Source of the DNA: Streptomyces shenzhenensis
GTDB taxonomy: Bacteria > Actinomycetota > Actinomycetes > Streptomycetales > Streptomycetaceae
Reading direction: 5' to 3'
Length of the DNA stretch: 64,000 nucleotides
Assembly (NCBI RefSeq): GCF_003688995.1
Contig: NZ_PENI01000017.1
Location: 62,001 to 126,000 of the forward strand
In this document: one piece after another, positions 49,132 to 57,455 of the stretch
Position numbering within the stretch: position 1 is the first letter of the stretch
Layout of the letters: the number at the start of each line of letters is the position of its first letter
The notes under the pieces: generated by a model
What the model saw: the letters and a program-made list of their open reading frames with translations, nothing else
Databases searched by the model: none
What the model was told of the DNA's origin: nothing
Translations under genes and position numbers: made by a program

Positions 49132-49238
49132 GACCGCTCCCCCTGCCCGGCGCCCGGCGGCCCCGACTTCGCGACGAGGCGGTCCAGTTCATGACTCTCA
49201 GCACGCAGGTCGCCGAACACGGGCGTGGGATCGGCCAT
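49128..49238 (-). pseudogene. 36-codon scar of TIGR03084 family gene
   Basis: ATG 49238 starts MADPTPVFGDLRAESHELD, the typical N-terminus of TIGR03084 family (DinB/MDMPI-like metal-binding) proteins, and 25 codons later it jumps to the tail GPPGAGQGERS, which resembles the FAGPPGxGR-type C-terminus of that family. The stop overlaps the AtuA-like GTG by 4 bp. A gene of this family usually heads this operon, so an in-frame deletion of about 230 codons is inferred. Metal-binding residues are gone. Confidence 0.65.
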
Positions 49239-49357
49239 GGCGAGGAGCATGGCAGCACCCCCAGAAACAATCAAGCACGCTTGCATGAATAGGTTTCCCA
49301 CAACCCCGCTCCCCGTGTGCTCGGTATCGCTACTCTCGGTGACTGGAGGTGGTCGGC

Positions 49358-50014
49358 ATGCGAAGCCGTGAACTGGACCCCAGCGCATCACCCTTGGACT
49401 ACTACGGCTACGAGCTGCGCCGGGCACGGGAGGCGGCGGGGCTCACGCTGGCGCAACTGGGCTCGATCGTCTTCTGTACCGGGTCACTGATCGGCCAGAT
49501 CGAGTGCGCGGCGAAGGTGCCCCAACGGGAGTTCTCCGAACGGGTGGACGCGGCGCTGGGAACGGACGGGTTGTTCTCACGGCTGGCGGGGCTGGTGCTA
49601 CGGAGCCAGTTGCCGAGTTGGTTCCAGCCTTATGCGGAGATGGAGGCGAGGGCGGCGTACATCTCCACCTATCAGGCCCAGTTGGTCCACGGGCTTCTCC
49701 AGACCGAGGCGTACGCACGGGCAGTGCTCGGCACCCGGAACGACGGCAATATCGACGGCAGGGTGGCCGCTCGGCTGGAACGCCAGCGCATCCTTGTCAG
49801 GGCCACGTTCCGTGGCACGTCCCCCTCCACGAGGAGGGGGCGGCTCGTTCAGGCTGCCGTCTGGAGCCAGCCGCGGTGGGCCGGGAGAGCCCGGAGGTGG
49901 GCTGCCACGGCGTCCGGGCCCAGGGTGGCCAAGGCCCACAGGGCACTGAAGCGGCGGCCGGAGGACCAGATGCCGGTGGTCGGCGGCCGGAACGAGGCCA
50001 CGGCGATGTTCTGA
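49358..50014 (+). pseudogene. truncated XRE regulator with DUF5753
   Basis: ATG 49358 (GGAGGTGG upstream) starts a normal XRE helix-turn-helix (YGYELRRAREAAGLTLAQLG, IVFCTGSLIGQIECAAKVPQ) followed by the start of DUF5753 (FQPYAEMEARAAYISTYQAQ, LVHGLLQTEAYARAVLGTRN, RVAARLERQRILV). Homology stops at about 49798; the frame stays open to 50014 but reads the antisense of the WbqC-like gene. The C-terminal 100 or so residues of the DUF5753 domain are missing. The matching DUF397 gene, usually next door, has its 3' part at 60.3 kb. Confidence 0.7.
49821..49840. terminator. hairpin between converging genes
   Basis: CCCCCTCC (49821-49828) and GGAGGGGG (49833-49840) pair perfectly around a 4-nt loop, directly after the stop of the WbqC-like gene on the minus strand. 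It would terminate that transcript. Confidence 0.65.
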
Positions 50015-50644
50015 ACCGTGAACGGGGCGGGGTCGAGATAGGTCATGCCACCGGTCCCGCACAGATACGCGCGGGCGCCGGTCGCCGCGGAAAGGTCCGC
50101 GAGCCGGACGGAGCGGCCCGGCCGGGTTGGCAGACGGCTGCTGGTGACGACCTGGCCCTTCCAGCCCAGCAGGTCCAGCAGGACGCGGGTGGAGGTCTCG
50201 GCCACCTTCGCGGTCTTGCCGGTGCCGAAGGCATCCAGCACCGGATCCAGGGCCTCGGCGAGGGCGGGCCAGTGAGGGCTGGCCCCATAGTGTTGCCGCA
50301 GCATCCCCGCGGTCCTTGCGGCGGGCCAGGTCCGAGTCGTCGATCACGGCGTCGCGGATGAGGGTGGGCCGTCCGCCCGGCAGGCGGGTGGGGATGGTAA
50401 GCCACTGCTGACCGGCGGGGTCGTGGAGGTTCGCGAGGCGGGCTCGGTGCTGGTAGTCGCGGCGGGTGAACTGCACGTTGTCCGGGACGATCCAGTAGTC
50501 CGCCGCGAACAGCTTGGCCAGCGTGGTCAGCCGGGGCAGGAAATTCGGCTGGTGGATGGCACACAACCCGCCTGGCTCGGGCAGGTCAGGGGTTGATGAG
50601 GCGGCTGGTGAAGCCGCCGCGGATGAGGGACTCGTACGCTGCAT
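49849..50644 (-). pseudogene. WbqC family protein, frameshifted
   Basis: Starts near 50644 (start uncertain) with CAIHQPNFLPRLTTLAKLFA and DYWIVPDNVQFTRRDYQHRA, the WbqC hallmark. The frame breaks at about 50305-50315: DSDLARRKDRG must continue as MLRQHYGASPHWPALAEALD one base out of phase, consistent with one extra G in GGGG. The remainder (GWKGQVVTSSRLPTRPGRS, GGMTYLDPAPFTVQNIAVAS) is intact to 49849. WbqC proteins occur in polysaccharide and sugar-modification clusters. It overlaps the YdcF-like gene. A sequencing error is possible. Confidence 0.7.
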
Positions 50645-51254
50645 GCACGTCCTCCGGGACCTCCTGCTCAATGGCGAATCCGAGCTTTGGATACTCGATG
50701 ACCCGCTGGAGGTCGCCGACGAGCATGTCCAGGACGAGTTTCTCGTCGCCGATGGACTTCAGATAGTCGTCGAACTCCAGCGGCTCCGACGCGCAGAGGA
50801 TCTCGACGTCGGGCCACAGCTCGCGGGCGGTCGCGAACGACCGCCTTTCCATATAGGGCTTGGAGACCAGCAGCACCGACGCCGGGGTGATGCCTGCGGC
50901 GACGAGGACCTCACGCGAGAGGGTGATGTTCTGCCCGGTGTTGCCCGCGTTCGGTTCCAGCAGGATCGCCTCGGCGGGGACGCCGAGGTCGATGGCGTGC
51001 TCGCGGAAGTGGACGGCCTCACCACGCGGGAAGACCTTGGCGGTGGTGGGGCTGTTGCCGCCGGTGAAGACCAGGGTCGGGAAGAGCCCGGAGCGGTACA
51101 GCTCGGCGGCATGGGCTGCGACGCCGAGGTCGTGGCTGCCCAACCCGATCGCCACGTCGACGGGCCGCAGCTCGTGCTGCATCTGGTGGTAGTTCCAGAT
51201 CAGCTTGGCCTGGCGCCACTGGTCAGCGGTGATGCCCTGCTGGTCGTTGCTCAC
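50586..51254 (-). CDS. YdcF family protein (DUF218)
   Basis: 222 residues of the YdcF/ElyC-like family: DVAIGLGSHDLGVAAHAAEL, GLFPTLVFTGGNSPTTAKVF, EAVHFREHAIDLGVPAEAIL, and LEPNAGNTGQNITLSREVL. Bacterial relatives are linked to envelope polysaccharide metabolism, but here the usual membrane helices are absent, so it is cytosolic. GTG 51254 has AGGGAG about 7 nt upstream. It sits between the XRE-TPR and WbqC-like genes on the same strand, 14 bp from the former, so the three form one operon. The family's biochemical activity is not known. Confidence 0.85.
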   Translation of the reverse strand: MSNDQQGITADQWRQAKLIWNYHQMQHELRPVDVAIGLGSHDLGVAAHAAELYRSGLFPTLVFTGGNSPTTAKVFPRGEAVHFREHAIDLGVPAEAILLEPNAGNTGQNITLSREVLVAAGITPASVLLVSKPYMERRSFATARELWPDVEILCASEPLEFDDYLKSIGDEKLVLDMLVGDLQRVIEYPKLGFAIEQEVPEDVHAAYESLIRGGFTSRLINP

Positions 51255-51268
51255 GCGTTTCTCCCTGG

Positions 51269-52371
51269 TCACCGTTGCCGGGGGCCGGTCGGCCCCTCGC
51301 CCATGGCCTTGATGCCCTCGATACTGCGCAGTTGGTGCACAAGTCCGTACTGCGCGGCCACCTTGGCGGCCTGGTCGAGGACGAGGTGTCCATCATCCCG
51401 GGTCGCCGCATCGGAGAGCAGGATGTGGCCATGAGCGGTGTCCAGTCGCACGCGTTGCATCGGTGAGTCGGGCGTCCCGCTGCTGCGGGCGATGTCGATG
51501 AAGTGCAGGGCCTGGGTAAGGTCGCCGGCGCCGCGGCGGGCGAGGGCGAGTTTTTGGTGGGCCACCGACCAGTCGTCCGGTTCGGTGAGGTCCTCGAAGT
51601 CGCGGGTCGCCACCTGCATGACGCGGGTCGCATAGTCGTGCTGGCCGTCCTTGCTCAGCGCGGTCCCCACCCACAGCCTCGCGCGGGCCCGGTCGCGGCG
51701 GGAGAGCCGGTCATCGACGGCGAGGGTCTCGTAGTTGCGGGCGGCGATCTCCAGCTTCCCGGACATCTCGGTGACGACCGCGAGGGACAGGTCGAGCTGG
51801 GCGACGCGGCGGGGGATGTCGAGCTGGGTGAAGACCGCGCGAGCGCCGGCATAGGAGTGCTGGGCGGACAGCGGGCCCAGGACAACGCCCTGGTCGCGCT
51901 TGAGGTCGCCGAGCAGGGCGGTGGAGCGGGCGAAGAGATATAGGCCCTTCTCGTCCAGCTCGGGGGCCTTGAACCGGCCCAGCCACCGGGTGAGGAGGCT
52001 GTCGGCGAAGGCGAAGTTTGCCGGGACAGGGCGACCACGACGCGGTCGAGGTCATCGGCCCAGGACTCGTATTCCCAGGTTCTGGGGCCGGAGGCGGTTA
52101 CGCGGCGTCGGCCAGCGTTCTGCACCGAGCTCGTCATCTCGGACAGGAGCGTTTCGAACCGCAGGTGGACAGCGGCGTCCGCGCGACCGAGGGCGGTGTC
52201 GAGGATGGCCTGAGTGTCGGGTCTGGGCTCGGTGTCGGCGAGCTTGCTCTCCCACTTGGACACGGTCGCGACGGCCAGGCCGAGCTGCTGGGCGAAGGCC
52301 CGCACGCTCAGTCGCAGGGCGAGCCGCAGGGCCCTGGCCTCCAGGCCGGTCCAGTGGTGCACGGTCGCCAC
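51269..52371 (-). pseudogene. XRE regulator with TPR domain, frameshifted
   Basis: GTG 52371 (AAGGGAG upstream) starts an XRE helix-turn-helix (LRLALRLSVRAFAQQLGLAV, TVSKWESKLADTEPRPDTQA). At about 52020 one base is missing: WADDLDRVVVALSRQ has to continue as NFAFADSLLTRWLGRFKAPE in another frame. The TPR part then reads through ELDEKGLYLFARSTALLGDL and MSGKLEIAARNYETLAVDDR to 51269. Reconstructed length is about 367 residues. It is divergent from the five-gene operon, with direct repeats between. Either the gene is dead or the base was lost in assembly. Confidence 0.75.
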
Positions 52372-52422
52372 GCGTCACTCCCTTCCACCGGTCATCGAAG
52401 CAGATCCGTGCAGTCGGCGGGA

Positions 52423-52447
52423 CGGAAGTGGAACGGAAGTAGAACGG
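52423..52447. promoter_or_regulatory. tandem 11-bp repeats, candidate XRE operator
   Basis: CGGAAGTGGAA (52423-52433), CGGAAGTAGAA (52434-52444) and a further CGG follow each other with an 11-bp period, one helical turn. They lie 52 bp upstream of the XRE-TPR start, in the 155-bp region divergent from the five-gene operon, where a regulator of that operon or of itself would bind. Confidence 0.45.
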
Positions 52448-52525
52448 CTGGTGATTGGCCGCGAGTTGGCGGGACGCCACGCTCAGAGCGTCACCATTTG
52501 TCGAGCCTTTGGGACGGTCCTGAGC

Positions 52526-52954
52526 ATGGAAACCCTCACGGAGCATCGCCCGGTCAGCGGCCTGGTCGTTTACGGCTTCCTGCGGCTGGTGCGGGTCTCC
52601 CAAGCGCGGCAGGACGCGCTGGTCGCCTCGCTCACCGAGTACTGCCGCAGCCACGAACTGCAGTTGTCCGGCGTCTTCACCGACCGCGACGCGTCCGCCG
52701 GGCCCGCCTCAGCGGCGTTCACCGGGCTACTGTACGTGCTCGCGCTGCCGGACGTCTACGGCGTCATCGCCCCGGCCATGTCGCACCTGGGGCCGAAGGC
52801 CATAGCCGCTGAACGCGGGCGGTGGATCGAGGCGGTCGGCTCGCGGCTGCTGCTGGTCCGCAAGCCCCGCACGGCCCACCACTCCATCTCCCGCAGCGGT
52901 CCCGTCCGCCGCCGTCACCCCGGCACCACCCGAGTCCTGGACGCCGAGTCATGA
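52526..52954 (+). CDS. serine-recombinase-like N-terminal domain protein
   Basis: 142 residues: GLVVYGFLRLVRVSQARQDA, then LSGVFTDRDASAGPASAAFT and YGVIAPAMSHLGPKAIAAER. The pattern of Y-x-R-V-S followed by Q, and G-V-F-T-D, resembles the resolvase/serine recombinase catalytic fold, with a Ser where the nucleophile sits, but the Arg pattern of active enzymes is incomplete and there is no DNA-binding domain. It is probably a domesticated or regulatory relative. It is the first gene of a coupled operon; its stop overlaps the next start (ATGA). Confidence 0.65.
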   Translation: METLTEHRPVSGLVVYGFLRLVRVSQARQDALVASLTEYCRSHELQLSGVFTDRDASAGPASAAFTGLLYVLALPDVYGVIAPAMSHLGPKAIAAERGRWIEAVGSRLLLVRKPRTAHHSISRSGPVRRRHPGTTRVLDAES

Positions 52955-53367
52955 GGACCACCGTGATGACCAAGACGACCCAGCAGTTCTTCGACGCGCG
53001 GCCCGAGTCGGTCAGCCAGGCACGGTCCTTCACCTCTGAGGCCCTGGCCGACTGGGGTCTGCCGGACCGCGCCGAGGACGTCCGGCTCTGCGTCTCCGAA
53101 CTCGCCACCAACGCCCTGGTCCACGGGACTGCCCCCGGACACGGCTTCCTGGTCAAGCTCGACGCCGACGAGGATGTCGTACGCCTGGAAGTGCACGACA
53201 GCCGCCGCCAGCACCCGGAAGCTCGGCAGGCCGCCGGCACGGACACCTCCGGACGCGGGCTGATCCTGGTGAACGCGCTCGCCGACGGCTGGGGAGTCGA
53301 GGACCGCACTCCGGTCGGGAAGATCGTCTGGTCCTGCTTCAAGGCCACGGGAGGCACGACAGCATGA
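52951..53367 (+). CDS. RsbW-like ATP-binding protein
   Basis: 138 residues, HATPase_c_2 fold: FFDARPESVSQARSFTSEAL, N-box CVSELATNALVHGT, G1 box LEVHDSRRQHPE, G2 box SGRGLILVNALADGWGVEDR and the closing GKIVWSCF. In Streptomyces such proteins are mostly orphan anti-sigma/kinase-like regulators. It overlaps the genes on both sides by 4 bp, so it is made in fixed ratio with a recombinase-like protein and an unknown protein, an unusual setting for this family. Confidence 0.88.
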   Translation: MRTTVMTKTTQQFFDARPESVSQARSFTSEALADWGLPDRAEDVRLCVSELATNALVHGTAPGHGFLVKLDADEDVVRLEVHDSRRQHPEARQAAGTDTSGRGLILVNALADGWGVEDRTPVGKIVWSCFKATGGTTA

Positions 53368-53834
53368 GCGTCCTACTCACTCCGCCCGGCCCTGAGCTGC
53401 GGCTGCTGGTGTCGCTCGCCGCCTGGACCTGGCCCGGCACCCGCCCGGACGGCCGCGAGATCGCGCACATCCTGATCACCCACACCCCGGCCCTGACCGG
53501 CTCGGGCACCGCTGAGACGGCCGAGGCCAGGATGCGGCGGCTGTCCGCCAGCCTGGGTGGCCTGGTCGGCGCCCGGGAGGTCGTTCCGGTGCTGGAGCGC
53601 TGCCTGCAGATCGTCGGCGACCAGGTGCTGGTGCGCTTCCCCGGCGCCTCCCGGCGGCTGCGGCTGCCCACCCGTCGGTCCTGGACCGAACAGGTCGCCC
53701 GCAGCGGTGAGGCAATCCTCCTACTCGGGCTGGACCCCCTGCCGCAGTCCGCTGACGCCGCCAAGGTCGACGCCTACCTGGATGCAGCGCTCGTAGCCGA
53801 CCGGCTGCTGTTCGGACGCGCCCGCACCCGTTGA
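53364..53834 (+). CDS. hypothetical protein of coupled operon
   Basis: 156 residues, soluble, no family recognised. Landmarks are LLVSLAAWTWPGTRPDGREI, LSASLGGLVGAREVVPVLER and LQIVGDQVLVRFPGASRRLR. It starts within the stop of the ATPase gene (ATGA) and is followed after 52 bp by the SAHH-like gene. No signal peptide or membrane helix. Its fixed place in the operon suggests it works with the ATPase. Confidence 0.7.
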   Translation: MSVLLTPPGPELRLLVSLAAWTWPGTRPDGREIAHILITHTPALTGSGTAETAEARMRRLSASLGGLVGAREVVPVLERCLQIVGDQVLVRFPGASRRLRLPTRRSWTEQVARSGEAILLLGLDPLPQSADAAKVDAYLDAALVADRLLFGRARTR

Positions 53835-53886
53835 ACCCGCATCTCCTCGCACGGCCCCCGGACGGAACGGATGAGAGGGAACTGCC

Positions 53887-55008
53887 ATGGAAACCTTCGA
53901 ACGCGCCCGGCTGGACGCCTACTTCGCCAGGATCGCCGCCCAGTTCGCCCCGGGTGAGCAGACGGCGTCGTTCCTCATCACGCACCTGCTGGCCGAGCGT
54001 CCCGCGTTCGTCCGCGCGGTCGCCGCGATGACCCGGCTCACTGCGGTGCTGCCCAAGCCGAAGTCCGTCCACCCGGCCGCGAAGCGCGAGGTCGAGCAGA
54101 CGCACATGGTCGACACCCTCACCCGCGAAATGTTCGCCCAGGCCGACGACGCTCTGGACTACCTCGAATCCCGTGCCGCCGACCAGACGGTCACCCTGCT
54201 GGACGTCGGCGGCTACTTCGCCCCCAGCCTCGCCGACGTCCACAACCGCTTTACCGGCCGGCTCGCCGGGGTGATCGAGGACACCGAGAACGGGCACCAC
54301 CGCTACGAGGACCTCGACAAACTGCCCTGCCCCGTCATCTCCGTCGCCCGCTCACCACTGAAGAACCCCGAAGACTTCCTCGTCGGCCAGTCCGTAGTCT
54401 TCTCCACCGAGGCCGTCATGCGCGATCGCGGTGACATCCTCCACGGCCGCCCCGCCCTGGTGATCGGCTTCGGCAAGCTCGGCAGCTCGATCGCCCGCCT
54501 CCTGCATGCCAAGGGCGTCCATGTCACCGTCTTCGACATCGACCCAGTCCGCCGCACCCAGGCACTCTCCCAGGGCTTCACCGTCGCCCGCGACCGTGAA
54601 GCCGCCCTGACCGGGGCCGGCCTGGTGCTCTGCGCGACCGGCGCCGTCTCCCTGTGCGGCGAGGACTTCTCCCACCTGCGCAACGGCGCCTACGTCGCCA
54701 CCGTCACCAGCAGCGAGGACGAACTCGACCTCGCCGGACTCCCTGACGTCTACACCCGCACCCAGGTCGGCGACCACGTCACCCGCTACCAGACCACCGG
54801 CCACTACTTCTATCTGGCGAACGGCGGCAACGCCGTCAACTTCATCCACGGCGCCAGCGTTGGGCCGTTCATCTTCCTGGTCCAGGCCGAGATCCTCGCC
54901 GCGATCAGGATGCTCACCCGCGGCGACCTCGCCCCCGGCTTCCATGAGGTCCCCGCACCCGACCGCGAAGCCATCGCGGCGACCTGGCTCTCCTACTTCA
55001 ACAGGTGA
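53887..55008 (+). CDS. SAHH-like NAD-binding protein
   Basis: 373 residues. The C-terminal two-thirds resembles the S-adenosylhomocysteine hydrolase fold: LLDVGGYFAPSLADVHNRFT, GVIEDTENGHHRYEDLD, the Rossmann motif PALVIGFGKLGSSIARLLHA and VFDIDPVRRTQALSQGFTVA, and the closing LANGGNAVNFIHGASVGPFI. True SAHH enzymes have 430 or more residues and a GYGxxGKG motif; here it is GFGKLGS and the N-terminal catalytic region is short, so a different substrate is likely. GAGGGAA lies 5 nt before ATG 53887. Confidence 0.8.
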   Translation: METFERARLDAYFARIAAQFAPGEQTASFLITHLLAERPAFVRAVAAMTRLTAVLPKPKSVHPAAKREVEQTHMVDTLTREMFAQADDALDYLESRAADQTVTLLDVGGYFAPSLADVHNRFTGRLAGVIEDTENGHHRYEDLDKLPCPVISVARSPLKNPEDFLVGQSVVFSTEAVMRDRGDILHGRPALVIGFGKLGSSIARLLHAKGVHVTVFDIDPVRRTQALSQGFTVARDREAALTGAGLVLCATGAVSLCGEDFSHLRNGAYVATVTSSEDELDLAGLPDVYTRTQVGDHVTRYQTTGHYFYLANGGNAVNFIHGASVGPFIFLVQAEILAAIRMLTRGDLAPGFHEVPAPDREAIAATWLSYFNR

Positions 55009-55556
55009 TCACCATGGCCATCACGGCCCACCACATCCGCACCACCATCGCCGCCTACCTCGACGAACACCCCGAGGAAAAGCGCGAACTCGGCGTCGTC
55101 CTCAGCCTCCTGGACGACGGCGACGACCTCACCAGCCGTAAGACCCTGCCCGGCCACGTCACCGCAGGGGCCATCCTCGTCGGCCCCGACGGCCGCATCC
55201 TGCACATTCTCCACAACGTGACCCAGAAATGGCTTTTGCCCGGCGGTCATCTGGAGCCCTCGGATGAGACGCTCCTGCAGGCCGCCGGCCGCGAACTCGC
55301 CGAGGAGACCGGCATCCCGCCCCACGTCGTCACCCCGCACGGCGAGACTCCGCTCCACATCGACATCCACCCCATCGACGCCAACCTCGCCAAGGGCGAG
55401 CCCGCCCACCAGCACTTCGACTTCCGCTTCCTCTTCCGCACCACCGCCGACATCGGCGAACTCCAGGCCGAAGAAGTCTCCGACGCTGCCTGGCGAACGG
55501 TCGGCGCCCTCCACGACGAGAGGTTGGGTCAGCGCGTCGCCCAAGCACTGCGTTGA
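55005..55556 (+). CDS. Nudix hydrolase
   Basis: 183 residues. The Nudix box is complete: GGHLEPSDETLLQAAGRELA then EETGI (Gx5Ex7REUxEExGU). The domain follows an N-terminal helix of about 45 residues (TTIAAYLDEHPEEKRELGVV). It hydrolyses a nucleoside diphosphate-linked substrate; which one is not visible. GTG 55005 overlaps the previous stop (GTGA); ATG 55014 is an alternative with GGTGAT upstream. Last gene of the operon; downstream is a radical SAM fragment on the other strand. Confidence 0.9.
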   Translation: MITMAITAHHIRTTIAAYLDEHPEEKRELGVVLSLLDDGDDLTSRKTLPGHVTAGAILVGPDGRILHILHNVTQKWLLPGGHLEPSDETLLQAAGRELAEETGIPPHVVTPHGETPLHIDIHPIDANLAKGEPAHQHFDFRFLFRTTADIGELQAEEVSDAAWRTVGALHDERLGQRVAQALR

Positions 55557-55789
55557 CCCCAAGACCGGCGGCCCCTGCGTCCGCGACCCCCGACGCGCGC
55601 GGGGGCGGCCTCCCAGCCCGCCCAGCGACAGGCCACCAAGAGTGGCCTTCGTCACCTGATACGGTGATCGTTGCCATGGAAAGCGACACGATGCACCGTC
55701 TCTACGAGACGCGGGCCGGAGCGGCAGCCGCCTCCTAAAACGACACGACCTGCATGGGACACAGTCTCTGCGGCGACAACCGCCGGTGA

Positions 55790-55945
55790 CCTGGAGGAAG
55801 AGCACGCCGGCCTCGGCCATGACGTCCAGGCAGCGCCGCTTGTCCTCCCACGGCATCCCGGAGTTGACCTTGAGCCCCAGGTAACAGTGCTTGCACTTGT
55901 AGTTGCAGCCCAGGTTGACCTCCCAACTCGCTTTGCCGTACCCCC
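55790..55945 (-). pseudogene. radical SAM protein fragment
   Basis: On the minus strand this reads GKASWEVNLGCNYKCKHCYL then GLKVNSGMPWEDKRRCLDVM and AEAGVLFLQVTGG. CNYKCKHC is the CxxxCxxC iron-sulphur motif of radical SAM enzymes. There is no start and the frame runs into unrelated sequence on both sides, so about 50 codons remain of a gene normally over 350. It marks a lost enzyme of the island. Confidence 0.65.
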
Positions 55946-56043
55946 AGCTGGAGGGCCGGAGAGGGTCGTCCGCCCTTGTCGGGGGCGGGAGTCTGGGTGC
56001 TGGCCGCGGATGAGTGCCGTGCGATGAGGTGCGGGTCGGGCCG

Positions 56044-56787
56044 TCAGGCGACAGCCATCAGCGCTGCGATCCGGGCGAACTCCTCCTCCAGGCGGTCTCG
56101 TCCGAGGGCCGCGAACTCGCGGTCCAGGTCCGCCGGTGTCACTCCACGGAGTTCCACCATCGTGCGAGCGGCCCGGACCCACGGCGCCCACTCCGAGCCG
56201 TACTTCACCTGCTCCATGGCGCACCCCGGAATGGGCTGGAGCGTCCGCGGATGATGGAGGGGACCCACAACACCCCACGCGGGTACGCGCCTCGCCCACG
56301 CCGCCACGAATCGCCCACCACGCAGGGCACGGCACAGCTGGATCGAGATCCCGGCGCACGGCACGCACACCGGCGGACTCGTCGTGAGCTCCCCCTCCCG
56401 GATCGGACCGCCGGAGTCCTTCAGGAGAAAGAGGTGAGGACCGTGCGGGTCCGGCGGCATGCGAGCGCAGACCTGGCACATCATGTTGAGCATGGCCCGG
56501 CGCTGCCGATACGGGTGAACGTTCCGGAACACTGGGTTGCCCCGGCGCTGCTTCGGCCGGAGGACGTACCGGACCCAGAGCACACCGAAGCTGTCCCGGT
56601 CGTACGGCGTCTCATCCGCGTAAGCGATCCCCGGGAAGCCGCGGCGGCGGGTGATCGGACACGACAGGAGTCTTTCCTCGCTCCATCCGGCGATATACGG
56701 GACGAGGCCTGGCGGAGCCGGAGGCAACACGATCGAGAACCTTCCTATGTCGAGACGAGGGTGACGGCCCGGCACACCCAGAGGCAT
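56044..56787 (-). CDS. hypothetical protein with two CxxC pairs
   Basis: About 247 residues from ATG 56787 (longer in-frame starts exist up to 56970 but read through low-quality sequence). Contains MMCQVCARMPPDPHGPHLFL and a second pair in PPVCVPCAGISIQLCRALRG, a likely zinc-binding arrangement, preceded by PITRRRGFPGIAYADETPYD. The C-terminal helix LDREFAALGRDRLEEEFARI is acidic. It resembles a recurrent actinomycete accessory protein of unknown function, but I do not recognise a named family. It is co-directional with a 31-residue membrane peptide gene upstream. Confidence 0.6.
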   Translation of the reverse strand: MPLGVPGRHPRLDIGRFSIVLPPAPPGLVPYIAGWSEERLLSCPITRRRGFPGIAYADETPYDRDSFGVLWVRYVLRPKQRRGNPVFRNVHPYRQRRAMLNMMCQVCARMPPDPHGPHLFLLKDSGGPIREGELTTSPPVCVPCAGISIQLCRALRGGRFVAAWARRVPAWGVVGPLHHPRTLQPIPGCAMEQVKYGSEWAPWVRAARTMVELRGVTPADLDREFAALGRDRLEEEFARIAALMAVA

Positions 56788-56914
56788 CACGGGATCGGGT
56801 GTGCCGGGCCGGGCCCGCCGGCCCCCACGGGGAGAGCCGGGAGCAGGAAACCGGCGGGCACCTGGGAGCTCCGGCTGCCCCCTGGGACGCGAGCGACCGG
56901 AGCCGGTCACGGGG

Positions 56915-57010
56915 TCAACGGCCGATGCCGACCACGAGGGAGGACATGAGGACGGCCAGGACCAGCGCATAGAAGAACTGGCCCTTCGGGCTGTCCGGCC
57001 TCATATGCAT
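56915..57010 (-). CDS. 31-aa membrane peptide
   Basis: ATG 57010, with GGAGGAG 8 nt upstream, opens MHMRPDSPKGQFFYALVLAV ending LMSSLVVGIGR. One hydrophobic helix follows a charged N-terminus. It precedes the CxxC protein gene on the same strand by about 130 bp. Short peptides of this form occur widely in Streptomyces; function unknown. The strong ribosome site is the main support. Confidence 0.45.
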   Translation of the reverse strand: MHMRPDSPKGQFFYALVLAVLMSSLVVGIGR

Positions 57011-57455
57011 CGCCGCCGCTCCTCCCGAGCCGCCTCGACTGAAGCGAGGTAGCCGCGGCGTGGACGATCCCGGCGGACATGCGTACCGCGGCGAACAACC
57101 CACCGCACCGCAAGAGCGCGATACCGCTCGTAGTCCAGTCGTTCCAGGCCCGGTCAACGCTCTCCACGGCAGAGACCAGCAGCCAGGAAGCCACGGCCTG
57201 CACGGACATCCGCCGCCTGGGCACCAGCACCCCGGCTCGCGCCCTTGGGTGTCTCTCCAGGCCCGTCATAGGTCAGCCTCCAACACGGAGACGTCTCGTT
57301 TCAGTGCTTGTGCGCTGGCCACCTTTGCTCCCCAGGGCCGAGACGATTCGGATTACTCGTAAGAGGTAATCGCCCAACTACGCACTGCGGGTACCGTTGG
57401 AGACAGGTGCGACCGTGAACACCGTGAACGCCATGGAGCTGTCGGGAGTGAGTAC
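57011..57455. other. divergent region with candidate operator
   Basis: About 445 bp between the small membrane peptide and the NsdA-like gene. GATTAC (57351-57356) and GTAATC (57366-57371) form a 6-bp inverted repeat with a 9-bp spacer, 85 bp before the NsdA-like start, and may be an operator. No gene was seen. Confidence 0.35.

Noticed and set aside
49349..50014. Full-length XRE regulator of 221 residues
   Set aside because: The last 70 residues are antisense of the WbqC-like gene and do not match DUF5753.
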